A DNA stretch of 64,000 nucleotides from NCBI RefSeq assembly GCF_009363855.1, contig NZ_CP045423.1, positions 1,146,001 to 1,210,000 of the forward strand, in the 5' to 3' direction. The stretch's first letter is position 1, and every line of letters starts with the position of its first letter. Positions 26,912 through 36,085 of the stretch are shown here, in pieces. The translations under genes and the position numbers were made by a program. Origin of the DNA: Microvirga thermotolerans (lineage in GTDB: Bacteria; Pseudomonadota; Alphaproteobacteria; Rhizobiales; Beijerinckiaceae). The notes beneath the pieces are model-generated. The model saw only the letters and a list, made by a program, of their open reading frames with translations. It was not told the DNA's origin and did no database searches.

Positions 26912-28017
26912 CGGGCGCTTCCTGCGATGCGGTCGAGCCAGAAGGAGCAGCCGACGGCCGGAATCGGCTCGCGGGCGCCGAGATGCTCCAGCAGCCGGTC
27001 GTAGCGCCCGCCGCCCACCACGGGCTTGCCGTCGGTGCGGCGGGGATCCTGCACCTCGAAGATGAAGCCCGTATAGTAGTCGAGGTTGCGGGCGAAGGTG
27101 GCGGAGAAGGAGAAGGCGCTCACGTCGAGCCCCCGTGCGGCCATGAAGCCCGTGCGCTCCTCGAAGAGGTCGAGGGCCTGCGACAGGTCGAGGCCGGCCT
27201 CCTTCGCGAGGAGGCGCACCGCCTCCGCCGCCTGGTCGGGATCGCCGGAGATGGCCAGGTAGCGCTCGAGCACCGCCCGGGCCTCGTCGCCGAGCCCGCC
27301 GCGATTCGCCGCCCGGGCCAGGAAGCGCTCGGCGATCTCCCCCGCGCTGCGCCCGCCGACCCTCGCGATTCCGGCGATGGAGAGGATGTCCTCCACGAAG
27401 GCCTTGGCGGCCTGGGGAGCCTGTCCCTCGATGGCGGCGAGGAGGCCGGCATGCTCCGCCTGGGCCTGCGCATCGGGCTCGCTCAGGGCCTCAAGGCCAC
27501 GCCCCGAGACGATGGCGCGGATCACGCGCCGACGGGCCGCGGGGGAGAGGCCCAGGGCCTCGACGAGGGCGTTGAGGAGGCCCATGTCGCCGAGGCGGAC
27601 GCGCCCGTCGGCGAGGCCGATCCGCTCGAGCCCTTCGAGGGCGAGGCCGAGGATCTCGGCGTCGGTCGCCGCGATGTCGCGGCGCCCGATGGATTCGAGG
27701 CCCGCCTGGAGGAATTCCCCCGTCTCGCCGGGCCGCATGCGGAAGACCGGCCCGCCGTAGCTGTAGCCGGCGGGCTCGGCCCCATGGGTGCCGAGGTGCC
27801 GGAGGCAGACGGGGATGGTGTATTCCGGGCGCAGGCACAGCTCGGCGCCGGACGCGTCCTGGGTCACGAACATGCGCCGCCGGATGTCCTCGCCCGAAAG
27901 GTCGACGAACACGTCGGCCGGCTGCAGCACCGGCGGCTCGACACGCGCATAGCCCTCGCGCTCGAAGAGCGCGATCAGCGCAAGAATGGCATCCGTCTCC
28001 GTCACTGGCTCGCTCAA
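26908..28017 (-). CDS. hisZ: ATP phosphoribosyltransferase regulatory subunit HisZ
   Basis: A 369-residue HisRS-like protein without a tRNA-anticodon domain that forms the allosteric half of the HisZG enzyme. HisRS-core motifs: VEPPVLQPADVFVDLSGED, LRPEYTIPVCLRHL, and the C-terminal GGRYDRLLEHLG with PAVGCSFWLDRI. The frame begins at TTG (28017); a GTG at 28005 is an alternative, and no ATG is available near the N-terminus. Coupled to hisG. A palindromic repeat (28091-28140) separates it from the preceding gene. Confidence 0.93.
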   Translation of the reverse strand: MSEPVTETDAILALIALFEREGYARVEPPVLQPADVFVDLSGEDIRRRMFVTQDASGAELCLRPEYTIPVCLRHLGTHGAEPAGYSYGGPVFRMRPGETGEFLQAGLESIGRRDIAATDAEILGLALEGLERIGLADGRVRLGDMGLLNALVEALGLSPAARRRVIRAIVSGRGLEALSEPDAQAQAEHAGLLAAIEGQAPQAAKAFVEDILSIAGIARVGGRSAGEIAERFLARAANRGGLGDEARAVLERYLAISGDPDQAAEAVRLLAKEAGLDLSQALDLFEERTGFMAARGLDVSAFSFSATFARNLDYYTGFIFEVQDPRRTDGKPVVGGGRYDRLLEHLGAREPIPAVGCSFWLDRIAGSAR

Positions 28018-28090
28018 ACCCCTCGGTCGCCTGCTCTCCGGCGCATCGTGCGGACCTTCGGGTCCGCCTTCGGCGATGCGCTTTCCAAGG

Positions 28091-28140
28091 AGAGAGCATC
28101 GGACCCGAATGTGGATCCCACGCTCGGGTCCGATGCTTTA
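28091..28140. repeat. Dispersed palindromic repeat with 13-bp stem
   Basis: GCATCGGACCCGA (28096-28108) / TCGGGTCCGATGC (28124-28136), loop of 15 bases, followed by TTTAG. Same family as 4170-4276 and 8333-8406. It lies between hisZ and the histone-like gene and could attenuate readthrough. Confidence 0.75.
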
Positions 28141-28255
28141 GCAACGCTTGACCGGGAACGCGACCCTTTTCGACGGGAAGAGTGAACGGGAACCGTGCGG
28201 GGACGGGCCGCAGAGCGGGCCGATCCCTACGGAGCCGGAGAAGGGGCCGCGGTCT

Positions 28256-28771
28256 TCAGGACGACTTGCCGCCCTCGCCGGTGTCCTCGGCCTTGTCCGC
28301 CTTGGCGACCTTGCGGGTGGTCTTGCGCTTGCTGTGGTCGCTGGTGCGGTGGGCGTAGCGCGGCTTCGGCTCCTTCGCGGCGACCGCGCGGGTCGTGGTC
28401 GCCGCGTCATCGCTCTCTTCGCCCAGGAGCGAGGCGGGCAGGAACTGGCGGGCGGTCTCGGTCACGACACCGGCGACCGCGCCGGCGGCGGTCTGCACGG
28501 CATCCCGGGTCGCGGCGGCGGCCTGGCCTCCCTTGTCGGCTGCGGCCGCGCCGGCCTTCTGCGCGGTGCGGTTCTTCGTGAGTGCCGCGGCGGCCGCGCC
28601 GGCGGCGGCGATCAGCGCATCGGCCAGAAGCTCGCGCCCAAGGTCCGAGTTCAGCAGGTCCCTGAGGGGAGGGAACTTGCCCAGCGCCTTCGACAGCTTC
28701 GCGCCCGAATCCTTCTTGCCCTTCCCCTTGGCCTTGTCCGACGAACTCTTCTTCGCTTTGGCTTTCGCCAT
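28256..28771 (-). CDS. Lys/Ala-rich basic protein, histone H1-like
   Basis: A 171-residue protein: basic head (MAKAKAKKSSSDKAKGKGKK), an Ala-rich central region (~45-110: LADALIAAAGAAAAALTKNR, AATRDAVQTAAGAVAGVVTE), and a basic tail (HRTSDHSKRKTTRKVAKADK). The Lys/Ala composition resembles histone H1-like or PHA-granule (phasin-type) tail proteins, which can bind DNA or RNA; the central helix region may insert in membranes or self-assemble. Start: ATG at 28771 with GGAGGA close upstream; the longer frame runs into hisS and is unlikely. No family was firmly recognised. It lies between hisS and hisZ on the same strand, an odd intrusion in a histidine gene group. Confidence 0.8.
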   Translation of the reverse strand: MAKAKAKKSSSDKAKGKGKKDSGAKLSKALGKFPPLRDLLNSDLGRELLADALIAAAGAAAAALTKNRTAQKAGAAAADKGGQAAAATRDAVQTAAGAVAGVVTETARQFLPASLLGEESDDAATTTRAVAAKEPKPRYAHRTSDHSKRKTTRKVAKADKAEDTGEGGKSS

Positions 28772-28848
28772 TGTGTCCTCCTGATGGTCAAGCTTGAGGA
28801 CACAACCCGGCAGGCGGCACGGGAGTTCCCGCCGGAGCGGCGGGGACA

Positions 28849-30333
28849 TCATCCGAAATGCCGCTCCAGGACCTCGCGCACCGCCTCCACGAGCCTCGCC
28901 TCGGGCACCGAGAACTGGGCGGGGCGGGCGGCCTTCCATTCCGCGTTGGAGGCGATGGCCTGCGCCGCCTTGGCGCCTTCGATCAGGTCCTTGATCTCGA
29001 CCTCGCCGCGCTCGCGCTCGTTGGAGCCCTGGATCACCACGCAGGGGCTCTGGCGCCGGTCGGCGTATTTCATCTGCGCCTTCATGCCGGAGGAGCCGAG
29101 ATAGAGCTCGGCCCGGATACCCGCCTGCCGCAGAGTCGAGACCATGCGCTGGTAGGCGGCGACCTGGTCCCGGTCCATGACCAGCACCACCACCGGACCG
29201 GGCTTCTCGGCGCCGGAGACGATGGGGCTGTTCACGGCCTTCAGGGCGGAGAAGAGGCGCGACACGCCGATGGAGAATCCGGTCGCGGGCACCGGCTCGG
29301 AGCGGAAGCGCCCGACGAGCCCGTCGTAGCGCCCGCCGCCGCCCACCGAGCCGAAGCGCACGGGGCGCCCGTCCTCGTCCTGGACCTGGAAGGTCAGCTC
29401 GGCCTCGTAGACGGGGCCGGTGTAGTATTCGAGGCCGCGCACGACGGATGGGTCGACGACGATGCGGTCCTCGTAGCCGGAGGCCGCGACGAGGGCGGCG
29501 ATCTCGGCGAGCTCGTTCACGCCCTCCGCGCCGCGCGACGAGGAGCCGACGACCGCGCGAAGATTGTCGACGGTGCCGGCATTGCTCCCGCCCTTCGCGG
29601 CGGTGAAGGCGAGCACCCGCGCGATGGCGTCCGGTTCAAGGCCCGCGCCCTTGGTGAAGTCGCCGCTCTCGTCCCTGCGGCCTTCGCCCAGGAGCAGGCG
29701 CACGCCCTCGGGGCCCAGGCGGTCGAGCTTGTCGATGGCGCGCAGCACGGTCAGCCGCTGGGCCGCCTTGTCCTCGCCGCCGAGGCCGATGGCCTCGAGC
29801 ACGCCGTCGAGCACCTTGCGGTTGTTGACCCTGATCACGCAGTCGCCGCGCCCGATGCCGACCTTCTCCAGGGTGTCGGCGGCCATCATGCAGATCTCCG
29901 CGTCGGCGGCCACGGAGGCGGCGCCCACCGTGTCGGCGTCGAACTGCATGAACTGGCGGAAGCGGCCCGGGCCGGGCTTCTCGTTGCGGAACACCCAGCC
30001 CACGCGATAACTGCGATAGGGCTTCGGCAGTGCGTCGAAGTTCTCGGCCACGTAGCGGGCGAGCGGCGCGGTCAGGTCGTAGCGGAGCGAGAGCCACTGC
30101 TCGTCGTCGTCCTGGAAGGAGAACACGCCCTCGTTCGGGCGGTCCTGGTCGGGCAGGAACTTGCCGAGGGCGTCCGTGTACTCGACGAACGGCGTTTCCA
30201 CGCCCTCGAAGCCGTAGAGCTCATAGGTTTCGCGGATGGCGGCGAGCATGCGCTCCGTCGCCGCGAGTTCGGCGGGGCCGCGGTCGGCGAAGCCGCGCGG
30301 CGCGCGGGCCTTGAGTTTGTCGGCCTTGGACAT
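28849..30333 (-). CDS. hisS: Histidyl-tRNA synthetase
   Basis: A 494-residue class II synthetase that charges tRNA-His. Motif 1 region ([13 protein letters not shown]), motif 2 with arginine ([20 protein letters not shown]), the histidine-A loop ([17 protein letters not shown]), motif 3 (SIGVSRLF), and an anticodon-binding C-terminal domain ([19 protein letters not shown]) are visible. It is a longer alphaproteobacterial form with an insertion. Start: ATG at 30333 ([14 protein letters not shown]); the frame extends to 30423 but that is leader. First in the minus-strand group hisS / histone-like / hisZ / hisG. Confidence 0.96.
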   Translation of the reverse strand: MSKADKLKARAPRGFADRGPAELAATERMLAAIRETYELYGFEGVETPFVEYTDALGKFLPDQDRPNEGVFSFQDDDEQWLSLRYDLTAPLARYVAENFDALPKPYRSYRVGWVFRNEKPGPGRFRQFMQFDADTVGAASVAADAEICMMAADTLEKVGIGRGDCVIRVNNRKVLDGVLEAIGLGGEDKAAQRLTVLRAIDKLDRLGPEGVRLLLGEGRRDESGDFTKGAGLEPDAIARVLAFTAAKGGSNAGTVDNLRAVVGSSSRGAEGVNELAEIAALVAASGYEDRIVVDPSVVRGLEYYTGPVYEAELTFQVQDEDGRPVRFGSVGGGGRYDGLVGRFRSEPVPATGFSIGVSRLFSALKAVNSPIVSGAEKPGPVVVLVMDRDQVAAYQRMVSTLRQAGIRAELYLGSSGMKAQMKYADRRQSPCVVIQGSNERERGEVEIKDLIEGAKAAQAIASNAEWKAARPAQFSVPEARLVEAVREVLERHFG

Positions 30334-30507
30334 GGGGTAGGGCAGCCGTTTCTTTGCAAAGAGGATGGCGCGTCCTAACCCGCGACGGCGGGAGGGGCAA
30401 GGGTTGGCGCGTCGCGCTTCCATCGTACCCCGTCGTCAAGTCAGTCGCTGTCTGGTCCCTGCTCTCGTCCTCCATGGATCGCCGAGGGCACAGGCAGCGC
30501 AGCGGCA

Positions 30508-30534
30508 CCCTCTCCCCCGTTACGGGGGAGAGGG
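30508..30534. repeat. Palindromic repeat (CCCTCTCCCCCGT)
   Basis: CCCTCTCCCCCGT (30508-30520) / ACGGGGGAGAGGG (30522-30534), perfect 13-bp arms around one base. Similar C-rich palindromes are at 30581-30610 and 47081-47116. Could act as a transcription terminator for the aminotransferase operon on the minus strand. Confidence 0.7.
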
Positions 30535-30580
30535 GGGTGTGGGCGCCTCGTTTTGCAATCGTGGCGCTGCCACCCCCACC

Positions 30581-30610
30581 CATCCCCTCCCCGCAAGCGG
30601 GGAGGGGATG
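30581..30610. repeat. Palindromic repeat (CATCCCCTCCCCGC)
   Basis: CATCCCCTCCCCGC / GCGGGGAGGGGATG, perfect 14-bp arms with an AA loop. Same C-rich hairpin class as 30508-30534. Confidence 0.7.
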
Positions 30611-30712
30611 ACCGGATCAAGTCCGGCCGTGGCGACAGAGGGTGGAAGGGCGGGCGTGTGGCTCCCTCTCCCGCAGATCTCGGGAACATCCGAGAAACGC
30701 AGGAAGGAGCGG

Positions 30713-32062
30713 TCAAGCCACCTTCCTGATGATCCGGGCGAGCTTGTCGGCGATCTCGCCGATCTGGTCCTCGGTGACGATGAGCGGCGGGGAGAGGGCG
30801 ATGGTGTCGCCGGTGACGCGGATCATCAGGCCCTCCTCCTGGAAGCCGCGGTCCATCGCCTCGTAGGCGCGGGCGCCCACCGCATCGGGGCGGGAGGCGA
30901 GGTCGATGGCGCCCACGAGCCCGATGGTGCGGATGTCGAGCACGTTCGGCAGGCCCTTGAGCCCGTGGATGGCGTCCGCCCAGACCGGCTCGAGGGTCTT
31001 CGCCCGCTCGAAGAGCTTCTCGTCGCGGTAGATGTCCTGCGCCGCCAGGCCGGCCGCGCAGGCGAGCGGGTGGCCCGAATAGGTGTAGCCGTGGAACAGC
31101 TCGATGACGTGGTCGGGCCCCTTCATGAAGGCGTCGTGGATGCTCTTGCGCACCAGCACGCCGCCCATGGGCACGGTGCCGGAGTTCACGCCCTTGGCGA
31201 AGGTGATCATGTCCGGCACCACCCCGTAGCGCTCCGCCGCGAAGGTGGTGCCGAGGCGGCCGAAGCCGGAGATGACCTCGTCGAAGATTAGCAGGATGCC
31301 GTACTTGTCGCAGATCTGGCGCAGGCGCTGGAGGTAGCCCTTGGGTGGCGGCAGCACGCCCGTGGAGCCGGCCATGGGCTCGACGATCACGGCGGCGATG
31401 GTGGAGGCGTCGTGCAGGGCGACGATGCGCTCCAGCTCGTCTGCGAGATGCGCGCCCCATTCCGGCTCGCCGCGGGAGAAGGCCTGCTCGGCGCGGTTGT
31501 AGGTGTGCGGCAGGTGGTCGACGCCCGCGAGGAGCGTGCCGAAGAACTGACGGTTCTTCACGATGCCGCCCACCGAGATGCCGCCGAAGCCGACCCCGTG
31601 ATAGCCGCGTTCGCGGCCGATGAGGCGGGTGCGGCTGCCCTGGCCCTGGACGTTCCAGTAGGCCAGCGCGATCTTCAGCGCCGTGTCCACCGCCTCCGAG
31701 CCCGAGTTGCAGAAGAAGACGTGGTCGAGATCGCCCGGCGCGAGCTGGGCGATGCGGGAGGCGAGGGCGAAGCCGCCCGCATGGCCGAACTGGAAGGCGG
31801 GGGAATAGTCGAGCTCGGCGGCCTGCGCCTGGATGGCGGCGGTGATCTCGTCCCGGTTGTGCCCCGCGTTGCAGCACCACAGGCCTGCGGCGCCGTCGAT
31901 CACCTCGCGCCCGTCGGGGGTGTAGTAGTACATCCCCTTGGCGCGGGCCACCATGCGGGGCTTCTGCTTGAAGGCGCGGTTGGCGGTGAAGGGCAGCCAC
32001 CAGGCTTCGAGGTCGTTCGGTGCGGACAGGTCTTTGGCGACCTTGGACGGATGAGCGTTCAT
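30713..32062 (-). CDS. Class III omega-aminotransferase (beta-alanine:pyruvate type)
   Basis: A 449-residue PLP enzyme that moves an amino group from an omega-amine to pyruvate. The N-terminus ANDLEAWWLPFTANRAFKQ and WCCNAGHN match beta-alanine/omega-amino acid:pyruvate transaminases. PLP-site features: NSGSEAVDTALKIAL, YHGVGFGGISVGG, IFDEVISGFGRLG (Asp), and the Schiff-base Lys in FAKGVNSGTVPMGGV. Exact amine donor (beta-alanine, putrescine, taurine) cannot be decided. ATG at 32062. Downstream of the HMA-domain gene, 100 bp, same strand. Confidence 0.92.
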   Translation of the reverse strand: MNAHPSKVAKDLSAPNDLEAWWLPFTANRAFKQKPRMVARAKGMYYYTPDGREVIDGAAGLWCCNAGHNRDEITAAIQAQAAELDYSPAFQFGHAGGFALASRIAQLAPGDLDHVFFCNSGSEAVDTALKIALAYWNVQGQGSRTRLIGRERGYHGVGFGGISVGGIVKNRQFFGTLLAGVDHLPHTYNRAEQAFSRGEPEWGAHLADELERIVALHDASTIAAVIVEPMAGSTGVLPPPKGYLQRLRQICDKYGILLIFDEVISGFGRLGTTFAAERYGVVPDMITFAKGVNSGTVPMGGVLVRKSIHDAFMKGPDHVIELFHGYTYSGHPLACAAGLAAQDIYRDEKLFERAKTLEPVWADAIHGLKGLPNVLDIRTIGLVGAIDLASRPDAVGARAYEAMDRGFQEEGLMIRVTGDTIALSPPLIVTEDQIGEIADKLARIIRKVA

Positions 32063-32162
32063 GACATTCCCCGGAACATGGATTCGGGAGAAGCCTATCA
32101 GCCGTCTCGGCCGCCCGCAAAAGGGAGTTTGCCGCTCCGACGTCCACAGGCGGCGTAAGGTC

Positions 32163-32384
32163 TCAGCCGGTCATCGCCTCGGCCTCGTAGCCCGCGTCGT
32201 CGAGGGCCTTCGCCACCTCCAGGCTTCCCGCCTTCGTCGATACCCGGACGCGCCCGTGCTCCAGGTCGACCTTCACCTCGGCGCCCGGATCGAGGCGCCG
32301 GATGGCCCTGGTGACGGCATCCACGCATCCCTGGCAGGTCATGCCCTCGACCTTCATGAGAAGATCCTTGCGGGGTTCGTCCAT
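32163..32384 (-). CDS. Heavy-metal-associated (HMA) domain protein, copper-chaperone-like
   Basis: A 73-residue single HMA domain: MKVEGMTCQGCVDAVTRAIR carries the metal-binding CxxC (MTCQGC). The remaining ferredoxin-like fold (VKVDLEHGRVRVSTKAGSL, DDAGYEAEAM) is complete. Such proteins hand Cu(I) to P-type ATPases or act as metal scavengers. ATG at 32384 with GGAAGG seven bases upstream. No CopA-type ATPase is in the window, so the partner is elsewhere. The metal is inferred from the family. Confidence 0.9.
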   Translation of the reverse strand: MDEPRKDLLMKVEGMTCQGCVDAVTRAIRRLDPGAEVKVDLEHGRVRVSTKAGSLEVAKALDDAGYEAEAMTG

Positions 32385-32544
32385 GATCGCCTTCCTTTCC
32401 TGCCCTTCCTGCCGCGCCCTCGGCCCGGGCTCCGGAGCCGTGGCAGTCCCTTCTTTCGCGCCGGCGGCGCTTGCGGACCGGGGCCGGGTCGGACAACATC
32501 GTTGCAACAATGATTCGCCTTTTACCACGGGAGCGGGGGCACCC

Positions 32545-33915
32545 ATGGTCGAGACGGCCAAAAGGCCTGACCTTTTCAAAGGCCGGGGGACGAAATGGTT
32601 CGTTCTCGGCATCGGGATCGTGGCGTCCGCGGGCGCTGTCGCGGGAGCCATCGCGGCGGAGAGCCTGCTGCCGCTCGTCCTTTTCCTGAATGCGGCGGCC
32701 CTGATCGTGATGGCGGCCATCGGGCTGCGGGTGGACGGATCGTCGCAGGAGCTGCGCCGGGCCGCCTCCGAGCTGGCGGCCCTGGCCGCCCGGGTCGCGC
32801 GCCTCGAGCGGCAGAGCCCCGGACCCGGCGGTTCGCCCGTACTGCGCTCGGCCGTGGCCGAGGTGACGGGGACCATGGGGCTCCTCGGAGGCGTCGTCCG
32901 CGAGCTTGCCCGCAACGTGGCCGCCCAGAACCGGGACGTGGCCGATCTCAAGAGCACCCTCAGGCCTGCCGGCCCCGATCCGGCCGGCGCCGCGCCCGCC
33001 CTGCGGGTCGGGCCGGAGACGCGTGCCCCGGCGGCCTCCCCTGCGCAGGAGGCTGCCGAGCCGGAGCCCTGCCTCCTGCCCCTGCCGCCCGGGAGCGGAC
33101 AGGAGAGCCGCGAGCGGCAGGCGATCCGGGCTTTCGAGACGGGCGGGGTCGAGCTGCATCTCCAGCCGGTCGTGGCTCTGCCCCGGCGCAAGGTCTGCCT
33201 CTACGAGGCGCTGGCGCGGCTGCGCCTGGCGGACGGCACCCTGATCGGCCCGGCCGAGTTCCTGCCGGCGCTGGAGCGCGCGGGCCATGCGCGGTCCTTC
33301 GACGGGGCGATGCTCGACCGGGCCATCGCGGTGGCCCGCCACCTGGCGGCCCGGAGGAGCGAGGCTTCCGTCGCGGTCAACCTCTCGCCCCGGTCCCTGG
33401 GCGAGCCCGGTTTCCTGAATGCGGTCCTGCGCCGGCTCGAGACGGCGCCGGAGGTCGCCGGCCGGATCGTGCTGGAATGGCCGCAGGCCTGCTGGCGCGC
33501 CCTCGATCCGGAAGGCCGCGATGCGGTATTCGCCCTCGGCGGATTGGGCATCCCGCTCTCCGTCGACGGCGTGCGGGACCTGCACCTCGACGTGAGGACG
33601 CTGGCCGAGCAGGGGGTCCGCTTCGTGAAGATCCCGGCCGAGACGATCCTCGCCGCGTCGGATGCGGACGGGAGCCGCGGCCCGGATGTGCGCGATCTCG
33701 CGGCGCACTTGCGCCGATCGGGCATTCGCCTCGTGGCCGAGCGGGTCGAGCGCGAGGAGGCGGTGCCTGCCCTGGCGGAACTCGGCGTGCCGCTCGCCCA
33801 GGGCTTCGTCTTTGCCGCGCCCCGCGCGGTCCGCGCGGAGGTTCTGGCGGAGGTCGCGGGGGCGTCTGGCGGGCAGGGGAGCGGGCCCGCATCCGCCCTG
33901 CGCCGCGCCGGTTGA
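32545..33915 (+). CDS. TipF-like membrane protein with degenerate EAL domain
   Basis: A 456-residue protein. Two N-terminal hydrophobic helices (~14-55: WFVLGIGIVASAGAVAGAIA, LLPLVLFLNAAALIVMAAIG) precede a short coiled coil (ELRRAASELAALAARVARLE) and a Pro/Ala linker; residues ~190-440 are an EAL fold. EAL itself is kept (YEALARLR, Glu221), NLSP and a later Glu (VLEWPQ, Glu311) remain, but the metal motif DDFGTGYSS is replaced by PLSVDGVRD and the KID motif by VKIP. It is therefore probably a c-di-GMP receptor, not a phosphodiesterase. The build resembles Caulobacter TipF, a flagellum-positioning c-di-GMP effector. Start: ATG at 32545 after GGGAGCGGGGG. Confidence 0.85.
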   Translation: MVETAKRPDLFKGRGTKWFVLGIGIVASAGAVAGAIAAESLLPLVLFLNAAALIVMAAIGLRVDGSSQELRRAASELAALAARVARLERQSPGPGGSPVLRSAVAEVTGTMGLLGGVVRELARNVAAQNRDVADLKSTLRPAGPDPAGAAPALRVGPETRAPAASPAQEAAEPEPCLLPLPPGSGQESRERQAIRAFETGGVELHLQPVVALPRRKVCLYEALARLRLADGTLIGPAEFLPALERAGHARSFDGAMLDRAIAVARHLAARRSEASVAVNLSPRSLGEPGFLNAVLRRLETAPEVAGRIVLEWPQACWRALDPEGRDAVFALGGLGIPLSVDGVRDLHLDVRTLAEQGVRFVKIPAETILAASDADGSRGPDVRDLAAHLRRSGIRLVAERVEREEAVPALAELGVPLAQGFVFAAPRAVRAEVLAEVAGASGGQGSGPASALRRAG

Positions 33916-34063
33916 CTTCCCCGCCCCGAGGGCCTACCGCCCGGCAGCAGGATGCGCGGTGCGGACGGGCCGAACGGCCTGCTCGGGCCCGCGCCGCAAC
34001 GCGACCCGCAGGGAGCGGTTCGGGCCCGACGCGACGGACCGGCTCCCCAAGCAGTGAGATCCG

Positions 34064-34945
34064 ATGACCGCTTCGCACCGTCCCGCCCTTGTCGATGGGC
34101 TGCAGCCCATCGCCGGCCGCTACGACCTGATCCTCTGCGACGTATGGGGTGTCCTCCACAACGGCGTGAAGGCCTACGCCCCCGCCAGCGAGGCGCTCGT
34201 CCGCTTCCGCGAGGGGGGCGGGCGGGTGGTGCTCGTCTCCAATGCGCCGCGGCCGGGCTCGGCGGTCGGCACGCAGCTCGACGGGTTCGGCGTCCCGCGC
34301 CGGGCCTACGACGCCATCGTCACCTCCGGCGACCTGACCCGGCTCGCCATCGAGGCGCGCATCGACCAGGTCGTGCACCACATCGGACCGCCCCGGGACA
34401 TGCCGATCTATCACGGCCTCGAGGTCCGCTTCGGCCCCATCGAGGAGGCGGACTACGTGGTCTGCTCGGGCTTCGACAACGACGAGCGCGAGACGGTGGA
34501 GGACTACCGGGAGCGGCTCGAGGCGATGCGGGCGCGCGATCTTCCGATGGTCTGCGCCAATCCCGACCTCGTCGTGGAGCGGGGGCGCGCGATCATCCCC
34601 TGCGCAGGCACCATCGCGCTCGCCTACGAGGAGATGGGCGGCCGCGTCTTCTATGCGGGCAAGCCCCATGCGCCCATCTACGAGCGCGCCGTCGCCGTCG
34701 GGTCCGAGCTCAGGGGGGAGCCGGTCCGGAAGGAGCGGGTGCTCGCCATCGGCGACGCCATCCGCACGGACATCGCGGGCGCGGCGGGCTTCGGCATCGA
34801 CTCCCTCCTCGTGGCGCGCGGCATCCATGCGGAGGAACTCGGCGCCCATCGCGGCCCGCTCATCTCCCAGCACGTGCAGGACTGGGTCGACCTCCAGCCC
34901 GTGAAGCCGAAGGCGATCACCGACGCCCTCTCCTGGGCGGCGTGA
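34064..34945 (+). CDS. HAD-superfamily IIA hydrolase (TIGR01459 type)
   Basis: A 293-residue phosphatase-like protein. HAD motif I is DVWGVLHNG (nucleophile Asp in CDVWGV), motif II VVLVSNAPRP (Ser), motif III includes the Lys in AGKPHAPIYERA, and motif IV is IGDAIRTDIAGA. NagD-like subfamily IIA cap between motifs II and III. Substrate unknown; the adjacent ribF gene, 130 bp downstream on the same strand, suggests but does not prove a role in nucleotide or flavin phosphate metabolism. ATG at 34064. Confidence 0.92.
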   Translation: MTASHRPALVDGLQPIAGRYDLILCDVWGVLHNGVKAYAPASEALVRFREGGGRVVLVSNAPRPGSAVGTQLDGFGVPRRAYDAIVTSGDLTRLAIEARIDQVVHHIGPPRDMPIYHGLEVRFGPIEEADYVVCSGFDNDERETVEDYRERLEAMRARDLPMVCANPDLVVERGRAIIPCAGTIALAYEEMGGRVFYAGKPHAPIYERAVAVGSELRGEPVRKERVLAIGDAIRTDIAGAAGFGIDSLLVARGIHAEELGAHRGPLISQHVQDWVDLQPVKPKAITDALSWAA

Positions 34946-35075
34946 CCGGACCTCTCGGATCCGCCCCGGATCGAGGGACGGCCCAACCTCTCCCTTGACC
35001 CCCGCCAAGCTTTTCGACAGGGTCGCCGCCGCTCCAGTCCATCCCAGGCCCATTCCCGGCCCCATTCCAGGACCC

Positions 35076-36041
35076 ATGCGCCACGACCCCATTTCCCCCC
35101 GTCCCTTCACGGTGTGCCGCGACGGCGACGCCGTGCCGGAGGCCCTTGCCGGCGCCGTCGCCGCCATCGGCAATTTCGATGGGGTCCATCGCGGCCACCG
35201 GCACCTGATCCGTCTGGCCATGGAGGCGAGGCGCCCGGCGGCGGTGGTGACCTTCGAGCCCCATCCGCGCACCTTCTTCCGGCCGGAGGAGCCCCTGTTC
35301 CGCATCACGCCCGAGCCGGTGAAGCTCGCCGTCCTCCAGCGCCTCGGCCTCGACGGCGCCTTCGTCCGGCGTTTCGACGGGCGGCTCGCCGCCCTGAGCG
35401 CGGAGGGCTTCGTGGACCTCCTGGCCCACGACCTGAAGCTCGCCGGCGTGGTGATCGGCCACGATTTCCACTTCGGCCGGGGGCGCGAGGGGACCCCCGC
35501 CCTGATGACCCGGCTCTGCGCCGCCCGCGGGCTGGGCTGCCGGATCGCCGAGGCCGTCCTGTCCGGCACCGAGCCCGTCTCCTCCAGCGCGATCCGCACC
35601 GCCCTCGAACGCGGCGACGTCGCGCAGGCGAATGCGCTGCTCGGCTACCGCTGGTTCGTGCGCGGCGAGGTGCGCCACGGAGACAAGCGGGGGCGCCTCC
35701 TCAACTATCCCACGGCCAACATGCGCCTGCCGGACGATTGCCGGCTCCGCTACGGGATCTATGCCGTCCGCGCCGCGCTGCCCGGCGGGGAGCCGGTGGA
35801 CGGGGTCGCGAGCTTCGGCCGCCGTCCCACTTTCGACAACGGGGCGCCGCTCCTCGAGACGCACCTGTTCGGCTTCGAGGGGGACCTCTACGACAAGGAC
35901 CTCGATGTCGAGTTCGTCGGGTGGATTCGCGGCGAGGAGCGCTTCGACAGCGTCGAGGCCCTGGTCGCCCGCATGGACCGGGACGCCGAGGAAGCCCGGC
36001 GGATGCTGGCGGCCGACGCCACCCAGTCGATGATCGGGTAA
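35076..36041 (+). CDS. ribF: Bifunctional riboflavin kinase / FAD synthetase
   Basis: A 321-residue enzyme that converts riboflavin to FMN and FMN to FAD. The N-terminal adenylyltransferase has GNFDGVHRGHRHLI (HxGH-type) and SSSAIRTALERGD; the C-terminal kinase has the conserved GRLLNYPTANMRL and YGIYAVRA with Glu in LETHLFGFEGDLYD. Start: ATG at 35076 gives the family length; the frame extends to a TTG at 34995 with a Pro-rich segment of low likelihood. Follows the HAD gene and ends convergently near the DUF3095 gene, 44 bp. No FMN riboswitch was seen. Confidence 0.96.
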   Translation: MRHDPISPRPFTVCRDGDAVPEALAGAVAAIGNFDGVHRGHRHLIRLAMEARRPAAVVTFEPHPRTFFRPEEPLFRITPEPVKLAVLQRLGLDGAFVRRFDGRLAALSAEGFVDLLAHDLKLAGVVIGHDFHFGRGREGTPALMTRLCAARGLGCRIAEAVLSGTEPVSSSAIRTALERGDVAQANALLGYRWFVRGEVRHGDKRGRLLNYPTANMRLPDDCRLRYGIYAVRAALPGGEPVDGVASFGRRPTFDNGAPLLETHLFGFEGDLYDKDLDVEFVGWIRGEERFDSVEALVARMDRDAEEARRMLAADATQSMIG

Positions 36042-36085
36042 GAGCTGTCCCGAATGACAGGATCCAGCCTCGAAGCGACGACGAA

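Larger units (their letters stand above)
30334..30712. other. Intergenic region with two strong palindromes
   Basis: About 380 bases between hisS and the aminotransferase with no gene. It contains GATCGCCGAGGGCACAGGCA (30478-30497), related to a sequence at 51388-51432, and two near-perfect hairpins (30508-30534 and 30581-30610). Confidence 0.6.
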
